From an uncultured Alphaproteobacteria bacterium (lineage in GTDB: Bacteria > Pseudomonadota > Alphaproteobacteria > Micavibrionales > Micavibrionaceae): DNA of 18,300 bases. Shown here one piece after another: positions 6,569-14,300 of this stretch. How positions within the stretch are numbered: the stretch's first letter is position 1; each line of letters begins with the position of its first letter. Both the position numbers and the translations under genes were made by a program. Under the pieces are notes generated by a model, which was not told the DNA's origin, did not search any database, and saw only the letters and a list, made by a program, of their open reading frames with translations. The DNA lies in NCBI GenBank assembly GCA_934538895.1, contig CAKTCH010000007.1, positions 1-18,300 of the forward strand, given 5' to 3'.

Positions 6569-8554
6569 ATGCAAGACGCTGCCCGCCAACAAGGTTCCGC
6601 TATCACCGTTACGTTTCCTGACGGCAAAACTCGTTCCTATCCGCAAGGCACCACGGGTTTCGATGTGGCCGAGTCCATTTCCAAATCGCTGGCCAAGGCG
6701 GCTGTCGCCGTGCGGGTGAATGACGGACTCTGGGATCTTTCGCGCCCGCTTGAGGGTGATGCGACCCTCGCGATCGTTAAACGCGAAGACGCGGAAGGGC
6801 TGGCGCTGATTCGTCATGATTGCGCACACATCCTGGCAGAAGCGGTGCAAAAACTGTATCCAGGTACCCAAGTGACGATCGGCCCGAATATCGAGAACGG
6901 CTTTTTTTATGATTTCGCCCGTAACGAACCCTTCACGCTTGAGGACCTGCCGAAGATCGAAGCCGAGATGCGCAGGATCATCGAGCGCGGCGCGGCATTC
7001 ACGCGCGAAGTCTGGAACCGCGACGACGCCATCGAGATGTTCACCAAAAAAGGCGAGATGTATAAGGCCGAGCTGATCCGCGACCTGCCGGAAACGGAAA
7101 CCATTACGATCTACAGACAGGGCGAATGGTTCGATCTTTGCCGCGGCCCGCACATGCCGACCACGAAACATGCCGGCCCGGCTTTCAAGCTGATGAAGGT
7201 CGCGGGTGCCTACTGGCGCGGTGATTCATCGAAAGCGATGCTGACACGCATTTACGGTACGGCCTGGCGCACCAAGGAAGATCTCGACGCGTACCTGACC
7301 CAGCTGGAAGAGGCTGAAAAACGCGATCACCGCAAACTGGGCCGCGAGATGGATTTGTTCCACATGCAGGACGAGGCGCAAGGCTCCGTCTTCTGGCATC
7401 CCAAGGGCTGGAGCATCTGGATCGCGTTAGAGGCTTACATGCGCCGCCGTCTGCGCGACGAAGGTTATGAGGAAGTGAAGACGCCGCAGTTAATGGATTC
7501 CCGGTTCTGGGAGGCGTCCGGCCACTGGGGCAAATATCGCGAGAACATGTTCGTGGTGCCGGATGTGGTGCCGAACACGGCCGAAGGTGAGAAAGTCTTC
7601 AAGGAAGAGCCAAAACATTTCATGGCGCTCAAGCCCATGAACTGTCCCGCGCATGTGCAAATCTTCAAACAGGGGATCAAATCCTACCGCGACCTGCCGC
7701 TACGCCTCGCGGAGTTCGGCTGCTGTCACCGTAACGAAGCGCATGGCGCGCTGCACGGGCTGATGCGCGTGCGCCAGTTCACGCAGGACGATGCGCATAT
7801 CTTCTGCCGCGAAGACCAGATCCTTTCCGAGAGCATTCGTTTCTGCCGCTTGACCGAGGCTATCTATAAAGACCTTGGTTTCAACAGTTACACGATCAAG
7901 CTGGAAACGCGGCCTGAAAATCGCATGGGTTCCGATGAGTTATGGGACAAGGCCGAAGCCGGTCTTGAAAATGCGCTCAAGGAACTGGGCATGAAATATG
8001 AAATTTCCCCCGGTGACGGCGCGTTCTACGGGCCTAAGCTCGCGTTTATCGTGCGCGACGCCATTGGCCGCGAATGGGGCTGCGCGACCTTGCAGCTCGA
8101 TTTCAACCTGCCGGAACGCCTTGACGCGTATTATACGGCGGAGGACGGTTCGCGCCAGCGCCCGGTCATGCTGCACCGGGCGATCCTCGGTTCCATCGAA
8201 CGCTTCATCGGTATCCTGATCGAAAACTATGCGGGCAAGCTGCCGTTGTGGCTGGCGCCCGTGCAATGCGTGATCGCCACAATCACGGCGGACGCCGATG
8301 CCTACGCGCATGAGGTCTATCACAAGCTGAAAGCCGCCGGGTTGCGCGTGGAACTCGATGTGCGCAACGAGAAGATCAATTACAAGGTACGCGAGCATTC
8401 CGTGGCCAAGGTGCCGGTGATGTTCGTGGTCGGCAAGCGCGAGGCGGAAGAAGAGAAGGTGGCGATCCGTCGCCTCGGTTCGCAGGATCAGCAGGTGCAG
8501 GCGCTGGCCGAAGCCGCCGCCGCCCTGATCGCGGAAGCGCAGCCGCCTTACTGA
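6569..8554 (+). CDS. thrS: Threonine--tRNA ligase (threonyl-tRNA synthetase)
   Basis: Charges tRNA-Thr with threonine using ATP, in the cytoplasm. I prefer ATG 6569 (GGAAAG at 6557-6562, 6-base spacing), giving 661 residues with the TGS domain starting near residue 10 as in the family. An ATG at 6464 with a good ribosome-binding site would add 35 residues. Domains: TGS (about 10-72); editing domain with the HxxxH pair His83/His87 and Cys191/His195 (CRGPH); class II catalytic core (about 280-560) with motif 2 around CCHRNE; and the C-terminal anticodon-binding domain (about 565-655). The zinc ligands Cys359 (KPMNCP), His410 (DDAHIF) and His536 (MLHRA) are all present, each 25 residues after its E. 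coli equivalent. The enzyme therefore looks complete and proofreading-competent. infC follows 200 bases downstream, as in the E. coli thrS-infC order. Confidence 0.97.
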   Translation: MQDAARQQGSAITVTFPDGKTRSYPQGTTGFDVAESISKSLAKAAVAVRVNDGLWDLSRPLEGDATLAIVKREDAEGLALIRHDCAHILAEAVQKLYPGTQVTIGPNIENGFFYDFARNEPFTLEDLPKIEAEMRRIIERGAAFTREVWNRDDAIEMFTKKGEMYKAELIRDLPETETITIYRQGEWFDLCRGPHMPTTKHAGPAFKLMKVAGAYWRGDSSKAMLTRIYGTAWRTKEDLDAYLTQLEEAEKRDHRKLGREMDLFHMQDEAQGSVFWHPKGWSIWIALEAYMRRRLRDEGYEEVKTPQLMDSRFWEASGHWGKYRENMFVVPDVVPNTAEGEKVFKEEPKHFMALKPMNCPAHVQIFKQGIKSYRDLPLRLAEFGCCHRNEAHGALHGLMRVRQFTQDDAHIFCREDQILSESIRFCRLTEAIYKDLGFNSYTIKLETRPENRMGSDELWDKAEAGLENALKELGMKYEISPGDGAFYGPKLAFIVRDAIGREWGCATLQLDFNLPERLDAYYTAEDGSRQRPVMLHRAILGSIERFIGILIENYAGKLPLWLAPVQCVIATITADADAYAHEVYHKLKAAGLRVELDVRNEKINYKVREHSVAKVPVMFVVGKREAEEEKVAIRRLGSQDQQVQALAEAAAALIAEAQPPY

Positions 8555-8618
8555 GCTTTTACGGAATGAGCTTATTATATTGCGGCGCGGACAGGCCTGC
8601 ATCGTCATTAGCCTGAAA

Positions 8619-8635
8619 CCGCTCTTTTAGAGCGG
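8619..8635 (+). terminator. Hairpin between thrS and infC (weak terminator or attenuator)
   Basis: CCGCTCT (8619-8625) pairs perfectly with AGAGCGG (8629-8635) around TTT. It is followed by a second small inverted repeat, CTTAAA/TTTAAG (8636-8649), and not by a clean T run, so termination would be weak at best. It may partly separate thrS from infC or be a processing or regulatory stem in the intergenic RNA. Confidence 0.4.
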
Positions 8636-8687
8636 CTTAAACCTTTAAGATCCTGTCATTTTTCAGGCTTCCCCTCTCCAAGACCTC

Positions 8688-8717
8688 TTGCTTTGAGGCG
8701 TCAATCGCCTTAATAAT
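8688..8717 (+). promoter_or_regulatory. Weak promoter candidate for infC
   Basis: TTGCTT (8688-8693) and AATAAT (8712-8717) lie 18 bases apart; only the -10 is good (five of six). The spacer includes an inverted repeat AGGCG/CGCCT (8696-8700 and 8706-8710), so the same bases could instead form a short hairpin in read-through mRNA from thrS, 34 bases before the infC ribosome-binding site. I see no other promoter between the two genes. Confidence 0.25.
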
Positions 8718-8743
8718 GACGCTTGTTTTGGCATAACGACCAC

Positions 8744-8758
8744 AGGAGCACAGCCATA
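8744..8758 (+). promoter_or_regulatory. infC ribosome-binding site with AUA start codon
   Basis: AGGAG (8744-8748) lies exactly 7 bases before ATA (8756-8758), which is in frame with IF3. No ATG, GTG or TTG has a comparable site. A TTG at 8723 has no Shine-Dalgarno, and the in-frame ATGs at 8813 and 8888 have none either. Non-canonical start codons (AUU in E. coli) on infC are established as the basis of IF3 autorepression, because IF3 itself discriminates against them. Confidence 0.75.
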
Positions 8759-9427
8759 CCGCCGTTTGATAAACCCCCTTCGGGCAGCCGCCCGCCGTCC
8801 AGCCGCCCACCCATGGGAGGCCGCCCGCCGGGCGCGCGCCCGTCTGGTGGCGGTTATTCTTCCGCCCCGCGTCCGCCGCGCCCGCCGATGCGCCGCCCGG
8901 AACGCCCGCAGGAAGAAGGCGGCCTGAACATCAACGAGCAGATCCGCGCCCGTCAGGTGCGCCTGATCGCGGAAGACGGTGAACAGGTCGGCGTGGTTTC
9001 GATTCAGGACGCGCTGGCGCGCGCCGATGAGGCAGGGCTGGACCTGGTGGAAATCTCTCCGAACGCCGAGCCGCCCGTCTGCAAGATTCTCGACTACGGC
9101 AAGTACAAATACGAGCAGCAGAAGAAAGCCGCCGAGGCGCGTAAGAAGCAAAAGGTGATAGAGGTCAAGGAACTGAAATTCCGCCCGAACATCGACGATC
9201 ATGATTATCAGGTCAAGATCAGGGCCGCCCGCCGCTTCCTTGAAGAAGGTGACAAGGTCAAGGTCACCTTGCGTTTCCGTGGCCGTGAAATGGCGCACCT
9301 CGATCTCGGCATGAAAGTGCTGGCGCGCGTGCGCGAGGAGCTGGCCGATATCGCCAAGGTCGAAATGGATGCGAAAGTTGAAGGCAAACAAGCCATCATG
9401 ATCCTGTCCTCGCAAGCGCAGAAATAA
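8756..9427 (+). CDS. infC: Translation initiation factor IF-3 with AUA start and proline-rich N-terminal tail
   Basis: IF3 binds the 30S subunit, prevents premature 50S joining and checks the start codon and initiator tRNA. From the AUA start the protein is 223 residues, against about 180 in E. coli. Residues 58 onward are a canonical IF3: the N-domain begins LNINEQIRARQVRLI and contains DLVEISPNAEPPVCKILDYGKYKYEQQKK; the linker is Lys-rich; the C-domain includes VKELKFRPNIDDHDYQVKI and VTLRFRGREMAHLDLG. Residues 1-51 are an unusual low-complexity tail with 18 prolines, seven PP pairs and many Arg/Gly/Ser, probably disordered. The start choice rests on AGGAG at 7-base spacing. It is preceded by thrS and closed by a strong terminator; rpmI and rplT, which follow infC in many bacteria, are absent here. 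Confidence 0.95.
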   Translation: MPPFDKPPSGSRPPSSRPPMGGRPPGARPSGGGYSSAPRPPRPPMRRPERPQEEGGLNINEQIRARQVRLIAEDGEQVGVVSIQDALARADEAGLDLVEISPNAEPPVCKILDYGKYKYEQQKKAAEARKKQKVIEVKELKFRPNIDDHDYQVKIRAARRFLEEGDKVKVTLRFRGREMAHLDLGMKVLARVREELADIAKVEMDAKVEGKQAIMILSSQAQK

Positions 9428-9449
9428 AAATCTAGAAGAAATCTTAAGA

Positions 9450-9472
9450 CCCCCGCGAAAAGCGGGGGTTAT
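9450..9472 (+). terminator. Rho-independent terminator after infC
   Basis: CCCCCGC (9450-9456) pairs with GCGGGGG (9462-9468) around GAAAA, followed by a T/A-rich tail (TTATATTAT, 9469-9477). It ends 32 bases before the oxidoreductase start, so little room remains for a separate promoter unless one overlaps the terminator. Confidence 0.88.
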
Positions 9473-9504
9473 ATTATAAAGAGAACATCGCAAGGATGAA
9501 ATCC

Positions 9505-10812
9505 ATGCCGCCGTCCGCAGGCTATATCGATACGTATTACACACGCACGCTTATGCTGGATAATCCTTATCCGCCGCTAGAGGGCGATGAGGCTTGCGAA
9601 GTTTGCGTGGTGGGCGCGGGGCTTGCCGGAATCAATACGGCTTTTGGCCTTATCCAGCGCGGGCAGAACGATGTGATCGTGATCGACCAGCACCGTATCG
9701 GCTGGGGCGCTTCCAGCCGCAATGGCGGCTTCGTGGCCAAAGGCTACGCCGCTGGCGAGGATGATCTGGTCCGGCGCGTAGGCATGGATCATGCGCGCCA
9801 GCTAATGGATCTGAGCAAGGCTGCGCGCCAGTTGATCCGCGATCGCGTTGATGAATATCATATCGATTGCGGCCCTCTTGTGCCGGGCGTCCTGACGGTA
9901 TCGTGGAAGAACCCGAAGAGCGGTTTTCAGGATAAGATCGCGCAGATGAACCGTAATTTCGACACCGGGCTTGAATACTGGCCCAGGGAATGCGTGCAGG
10001 AACATTGCCGGACGGAATGCTATACCGACGGCATGTTTTCACCGCATGATTTCCAGTTTCATTCCCTGAACTATATTCAGGGCCTGGCGTCCCTGATCGC
10101 GCAAAAAGGCGGTCGGATTTTTGAAAACAGCCCCGCGCTCGATATCAGCCGGGACGGTGAAGGCTGGCGCGTGCGTACGGCGCAAGGTTCGATCAGGGCC
10201 AGAAAGGTCGTGATGTGCTGTTCGATCTACAGCCGGGGCCTTAACCGCCGTATCGAGAACGCGGCCTTCCCGGTCAAAACGTTCGTGATGGTTACCGACC
10301 CCGTCAGCGCAGCCGATCTGGCCGGGTCGATCAATACAACGCACGCCATTTATGACACGCGCTTTGCCAGCGATTACTACCGCGTATTGCCGGACAGGCG
10401 CATTATGTGGGGCGGTCGCGTGCAGCTCTGGGGCAGCCCGCACGATCTTGCGCAATCGATGTTCAGGGATATGCTGAAAGTCTATCCACAGCTGGAGGGC
10501 CGGACGAAGCCGGATATCGCCTGGTCGGGGCTGATGTGCTATGCCGCACACAAGATGCCGCAAATCGGCGAAATCGCTCCCGGCTATTGGTATAATATGG
10601 GGTATGGCGGTCACGGGCTGGTACCGACCACTGTCGGCGGTGAAGTCGTGGCGGCGGCTCTTACGGGTCCGGACCGGGCCTATAAACTTTTCGCGCCGTT
10701 TGGCCTGCAATATGCGGGCGGTTCACTGGGCCGCTATGTTGCGCAAATGATTTACTGGTGGTGGCGTCTGCGCGATGCCGTGTCTTCCGGTCGCTCATCG
10801 ACAGGCGCATAA
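9505..10812 (+). CDS. FAD-dependent oxidoreductase, DAO family (gamma-glutamylputrescine oxidase-like)
   Basis: Flavoprotein that probably oxidises an amine or amino-acid-like substrate; cytoplasmic. I choose ATG 9505 because AAGGA (9492-9496) is 8 bases upstream. The in-frame ATG at 9496 overlaps that site and would add three residues. The 435 residues start with a short lead (GYIDTYYTRT) typical of PuuB/OrdL-like enzymes. Next comes the Rossmann FAD motif GAGLAG (37-42), then GWGASSRNGGF (66-76), a segment characteristic of this subgroup. The C-terminal FAD-contact region reads MGYGGHGLVPTTVGGEVVAAAL. The extreme C-terminus is rich in Trp/Tyr (MIYWWWRLRD). No putrescine-pathway or transporter genes are beside it, so the substrate is unknown. 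A terminator precedes it closely and no clear promoter is visible. Confidence 0.85.
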   Translation: MPPSAGYIDTYYTRTLMLDNPYPPLEGDEACEVCVVGAGLAGINTAFGLIQRGQNDVIVIDQHRIGWGASSRNGGFVAKGYAAGEDDLVRRVGMDHARQLMDLSKAARQLIRDRVDEYHIDCGPLVPGVLTVSWKNPKSGFQDKIAQMNRNFDTGLEYWPRECVQEHCRTECYTDGMFSPHDFQFHSLNYIQGLASLIAQKGGRIFENSPALDISRDGEGWRVRTAQGSIRARKVVMCCSIYSRGLNRRIENAAFPVKTFVMVTDPVSAADLAGSINTTHAIYDTRFASDYYRVLPDRRIMWGGRVQLWGSPHDLAQSMFRDMLKVYPQLEGRTKPDIAWSGLMCYAAHKMPQIGEIAPGYWYNMGYGGHGLVPTTVGGEVVAAALTGPDRAYKLFAPFGLQYAGGSLGRYVAQMIYWWWRLRDAVSSGRSSTGA

Positions 10813-10817
10813 AGGCA

Positions 10818-10843
10818 AACGGGTCAGGTTTTCCCGACCCGTT
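10818..10843 (+). terminator. Hairpin after the oxidoreductase gene, possible terminator
   Basis: AACGGGTC (10818-10825) pairs with GACCCGTT (10836-10843); inside it GG/CC extends the stem past one A-C mismatch to a TTTT loop. It starts 6 bases after the oxidoreductase stop codon. It lacks a T run on the plus strand, so it may end transcription inefficiently or together with the neighbouring hairpin. On the minus strand it is also the second hairpin downstream of trxA. Confidence 0.5.
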
Positions 10844-10851
10844 CACGAATA

Positions 10852-10875
10852 CAAAAGAGGAGGAAAACTCTTTTG
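10852..10875 (-). terminator. Hairpin downstream of trxA, possible bidirectional terminator
   Basis: CAAAAGAG (10852-10859) and CTCTTTTG (10868-10875) form a perfect 8-base stem with an 8-base purine-rich loop. On the minus strand it begins 13 bases after the trxA stop codon and ends with TTTTGT, a U-rich 3' arm. Together with 10818-10843 it separates the convergent oxidoreductase and trxA genes. Confidence 0.5.
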
Positions 10876-10888
10876 GAATCCGTTCAGA

Positions 10889-11212
10889 TTAAGCGTGGTT
10901 CCTGACCCAGTCGGCCAGTGCTGTCTTCGACATGCTGCCGACTTTGGTGTCGATCACTTTGCCATCCTTGAAAATCATGAATGTCGGGATACCGCGCACG
11001 CCGTATTTGGTCGGGGCGTCGGGGCTTTCGTCGATGTTGATCTTGACCACTTTCACGGTGTCGCCGATTTCACCAGCCAGTTCATCCACCAGGGGGGACA
11101 TGGCTTTGCAAGGGCCGCACCATTCCGCCCAGAAATCGACCATGACCGGGCCGTCAGCCTGTAAAACCTGTGTTTCGAAATCGTTATCCTTGATGTAGAC
11201 GCTGGCGGACAT
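10889..11212 (-). CDS. trxA: Thioredoxin
   Basis: A general dithiol reductant of cytoplasmic proteins (ribonucleotide reductase, PAPS reductase, peroxiredoxins), re-reduced by thioredoxin reductase. The 107 residues match the family length exactly. The active site WCGPC is at 31-35, preceded by VDFWAE. The buried Asp is in PVMVDF (Asp26). The cis-proline is Pro76 in RGIPTF, and the C-terminal helix follows VGSMSKTALADW. The start ATG at 11212 has GAGG 9 bases upstream. It lies downstream of addA, an arrangement common in alphaproteobacteria, but with a 132-base gap and its own promoter candidate. Confidence 0.97.
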   Translation of the reverse strand: MSASVYIKDNDFETQVLQADGPVMVDFWAEWCGPCKAMSPLVDELAGEIGDTVKVVKINIDESPDAPTKYGVRGIPTFMIFKDGKVIDTKVGSMSKTALADWVRNHA

Positions 11213-11253
11213 GTTTGAGAACCTCGTTTTTTCATATGAATTTTCAACTTTTA

Positions 11254-11283
11254 TTAATATGGATGTACGCGGGCTGCCGTCAA
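11254..11283 (-). promoter_or_regulatory. Promoter candidate for trxA
   Basis: On the minus strand TTGACG (11283-11278, five of six to consensus) is followed after 18 bases by TATTAA (11259-11254), in an AT-rich stretch before the trxA ribosome-binding site. A perfect TATAAT also occurs nearer addA (11336-11331) but has no recognisable -35. Either would let trxA be expressed independently of addBA, as expected for an abundant thioredoxin. Confidence 0.5.
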
Positions 11284-11344
11284 GTTTCTGCGGGGGAAAG
11301 GCGGGAGAAATCCCCTGCTTTTCATAAGGAATTATACCCTGTTT

Positions 11345-14300
11345 TCAAGGGCCGATTTCCATCAGGCGCGGCCCGTCCGTCCATAGCAGCCAGGTTCTGA
11401 CCGTCCGGTCCGGGTAGATACCGGACAATGTATCGCGGTAGGCTTTTAATTGTTTGCGGTACATCTCAGGCACATCTTTTTCATGCTGCGGGGGCGGGCG
11501 GTTGGTTTTGTAATCGACGATGTGAACGCCGTCATCGCTCACCAGCAAACGGTCGATCTGCCCGCTGACCAGCCTGCCGTCGATCAAGCCGGTGACGGGC
11601 ACTTCCGCACGCGACGCGGGGCCGAATAATGCCTGGAATTGCGGATCGTCCAGGATGCGCAATGTCTCGGTCACCACGCTTTCGCGCACGTCCGCGGGCA
11701 GGTCCTGCCCATAGCGTCCGGCGAATTCATGCGCCAGTTTTTCACGTATATCTTCCGCCCGTCCGGGGAGGAATTGCAGCAGGCGGTGAGTCAGGTTGCC
11801 GCGGCGGAAACGGTAGTCCTCCTGCGCGTGCAGGGGCGAAAGCGCGGCGGGTTCCTCTCCACCGGGAACCGACGCCTGTGAGGGGATCAGCGGACGCGGC
11901 GGTGCAGGTTCCTCACCCGGCGCGGCGCGGCTCCAACGCCATGCCGGCGATTGCAGATCGGGGAGAGTCAGAACCGGCCCTCTGCCCTTCACCTCTTTGG
12001 CCACGGGCGGCGCTGTCTGTGTTGTGGCCAGAATATGCGTGACGAGTGTTTCCGGCTGGTCCAGCCCCGTCATTACCCCCGCCGAGGCGCTCAGCGGCTC
12101 TTCGCGGGCGTTATCGAATTCGCCGAAAGCCCGCCGGGTCAGCTCGTACCAGCTGCCGTCGTCGTGCGCCCTGTCGCCAGCGGCGCCGCCGATATAAAGC
12201 CGGTCCTCCGCGCGCGTCAGCGCGACATAGAGCAAGCGGCGATATTCTTCCTGATCCTTGTCGCGTGCGGCCTGCCGGGCGTGCGCGTAAGCTTCGCAGT
12301 CGCTTTCCGCATAGGGTGACCAGAACGGAAAAGGCAGTCCGGTCTTGGCGGGCCAGAGCAGGCGGTCGGATGCGCGATTGCCGCTGCTTCCCACGGTCCT
12401 GATCGTATCGGGCAATATGACGATGGGGGCCTGCAAGCCCTTGGACGCGTGCACGGTCATAATGCGCACCTGCCCGCCTGCTTCCTCCTGCTCGCGCTTG
12501 ATCTCGGTTTCATTCTGCGCGTGCCACAGTACAAAACCCTGGACACTGGAAATATGGTCGCCTTCGAAGCCCAGCACCTGGTTCAGGAACTCGTCCAGCG
12601 GGTCGATAGCGTCCGTGCCCAGCCGCGCCGTCATCGCGCGCAGGCCGCTGACATCCGATCCCGGGCAGGGGGCCTGCAGGGCGTGGCTGAAAAATTCATA
12701 AGGGCGCACGGCTTTCGCCTGCCGGATCAGCGCCGCCAGCCACGGCGCGATACCGGGTGTATTTTTCTGCACCGCTTCCCACAGCGTGCCGGGCCGGGCG
12801 ATGGCGATGTCCTCCAATTGCTGATCGTTCCAGTTAATCAGCGGCGATTTTAAAATGCAGGCAAGGCTCAGATCGTCTTCCGGCAGCAGGGCGAACTGCG
12901 CCAGCGCCAGCATATCCTGCACGGCGATATGATCGCCCAGCCTCATGCGGTCAAGGCCGTTCACGGGGATGTCGCGGTTTTTCAGCTCGCGGATCATGTG
13001 GCCGACCAGCGCGTTGCGGTTGCGCACTAGAATCATGATGTCGCCGGGCTGCACGGGCCTGCCGCGCGCGGGCAATATATCCCTGTTCTTCAACCAGCCT
13101 TCGACGGTTTCGGCGATATGCCGCGCCAGCAGGGCGCGCGCGTTGTTTTGCGTTACGGGGGTCAGCAAAGGGTCCCAGTATGAACGTTCTTTATGACTGT
13201 CGTCCTTGGGTACGCGGAATAAAGGCCATTGCTCGATATGGCCGGCATGGCCCGCGCGGAAACTGAAATGACGCAGCTTCGTTTCGCTGACGCCGTAGCG
13301 CACGGCGTCCCCGGCGAATACGGCATCGGTGAAATCCAGCACGGCGGCTGCCGACCGGAATGATATTTCCATCGGTACCGCTTTCCATGTTTCACCGGCG
13401 TCCTCGACGATCTTCCGGAACGCCGCATGTTTCTCGCGGAAGCGGTCGGGGGCGGCGCGCTGGAAGCTGAAGATCGATTGTTTTTCGTCGCCCACCACGA
13501 ACAGGGTGCGGCGCACGTCGCGCGCGCCGTTTCCGGCGAAGAATTCGCGAATCAGGCTCTCCACGATATCCCATTGCTCGGGGTTGGTGTCCTGCGCCTC
13601 GTCGACCAGAATATGATCGATGCCGCCGTCCAGCTTGTAAAGCACCCATGCCGACATATGCGAACGGGTCAACAGTGCGCGCGTGTGATTGATCATGTCG
13701 TCGAAATCGAGCCCGGCCTGCGCGGTTTTCAGAGCCTGATAGCGGTCGATGATAGCCTGCCCCACAATCATCAGGTCATGGGTCATGCGGGCGCAGTTCA
13801 GGGCGTTGACCTTATCCCTCAGGGCCAGCAGCCGCGTACCCTCCTGCGTCATCAGTTCCTTAATGCCCGGCAGGGCCTGTTCGCTGGCAACGCTGGCCAG
13901 ATTTTTATCGGCTTTGACCGTGCCTTTCCGGGTCAGGAATACGCCTGTATAGGTTTCGATCATTGCCGCCCGGCTTTCAGGGGCGGCGGCCAGCCAGTCT
14001 GCGAGGGCTTCTCCGTTTTCGCGGTCAGTCTTGCCCTTGCTGCCGCAAAGGACGCGGCAGGCGGCCCGCAGTTCTTCCACCGGGAAAGCTTCGTCGCGGC
14101 AGGCGTTCAGGATTAGCTCCCGTTCCGTGATATCCGGCTTCAACCCCAGATGGCCGCACATGACATGGAAAAGCGGGTCTGCACCCTGTGTGGCTTTCAG
14201 GAGCCGTTCGAGGGTCTGGCGCTCGCCTGAAAGGACCGCCATCAGGTCGGCAAATTGTTCGTCGTTCAAACTTCCGGCGATATGGCTCAGCGCCTGATTG

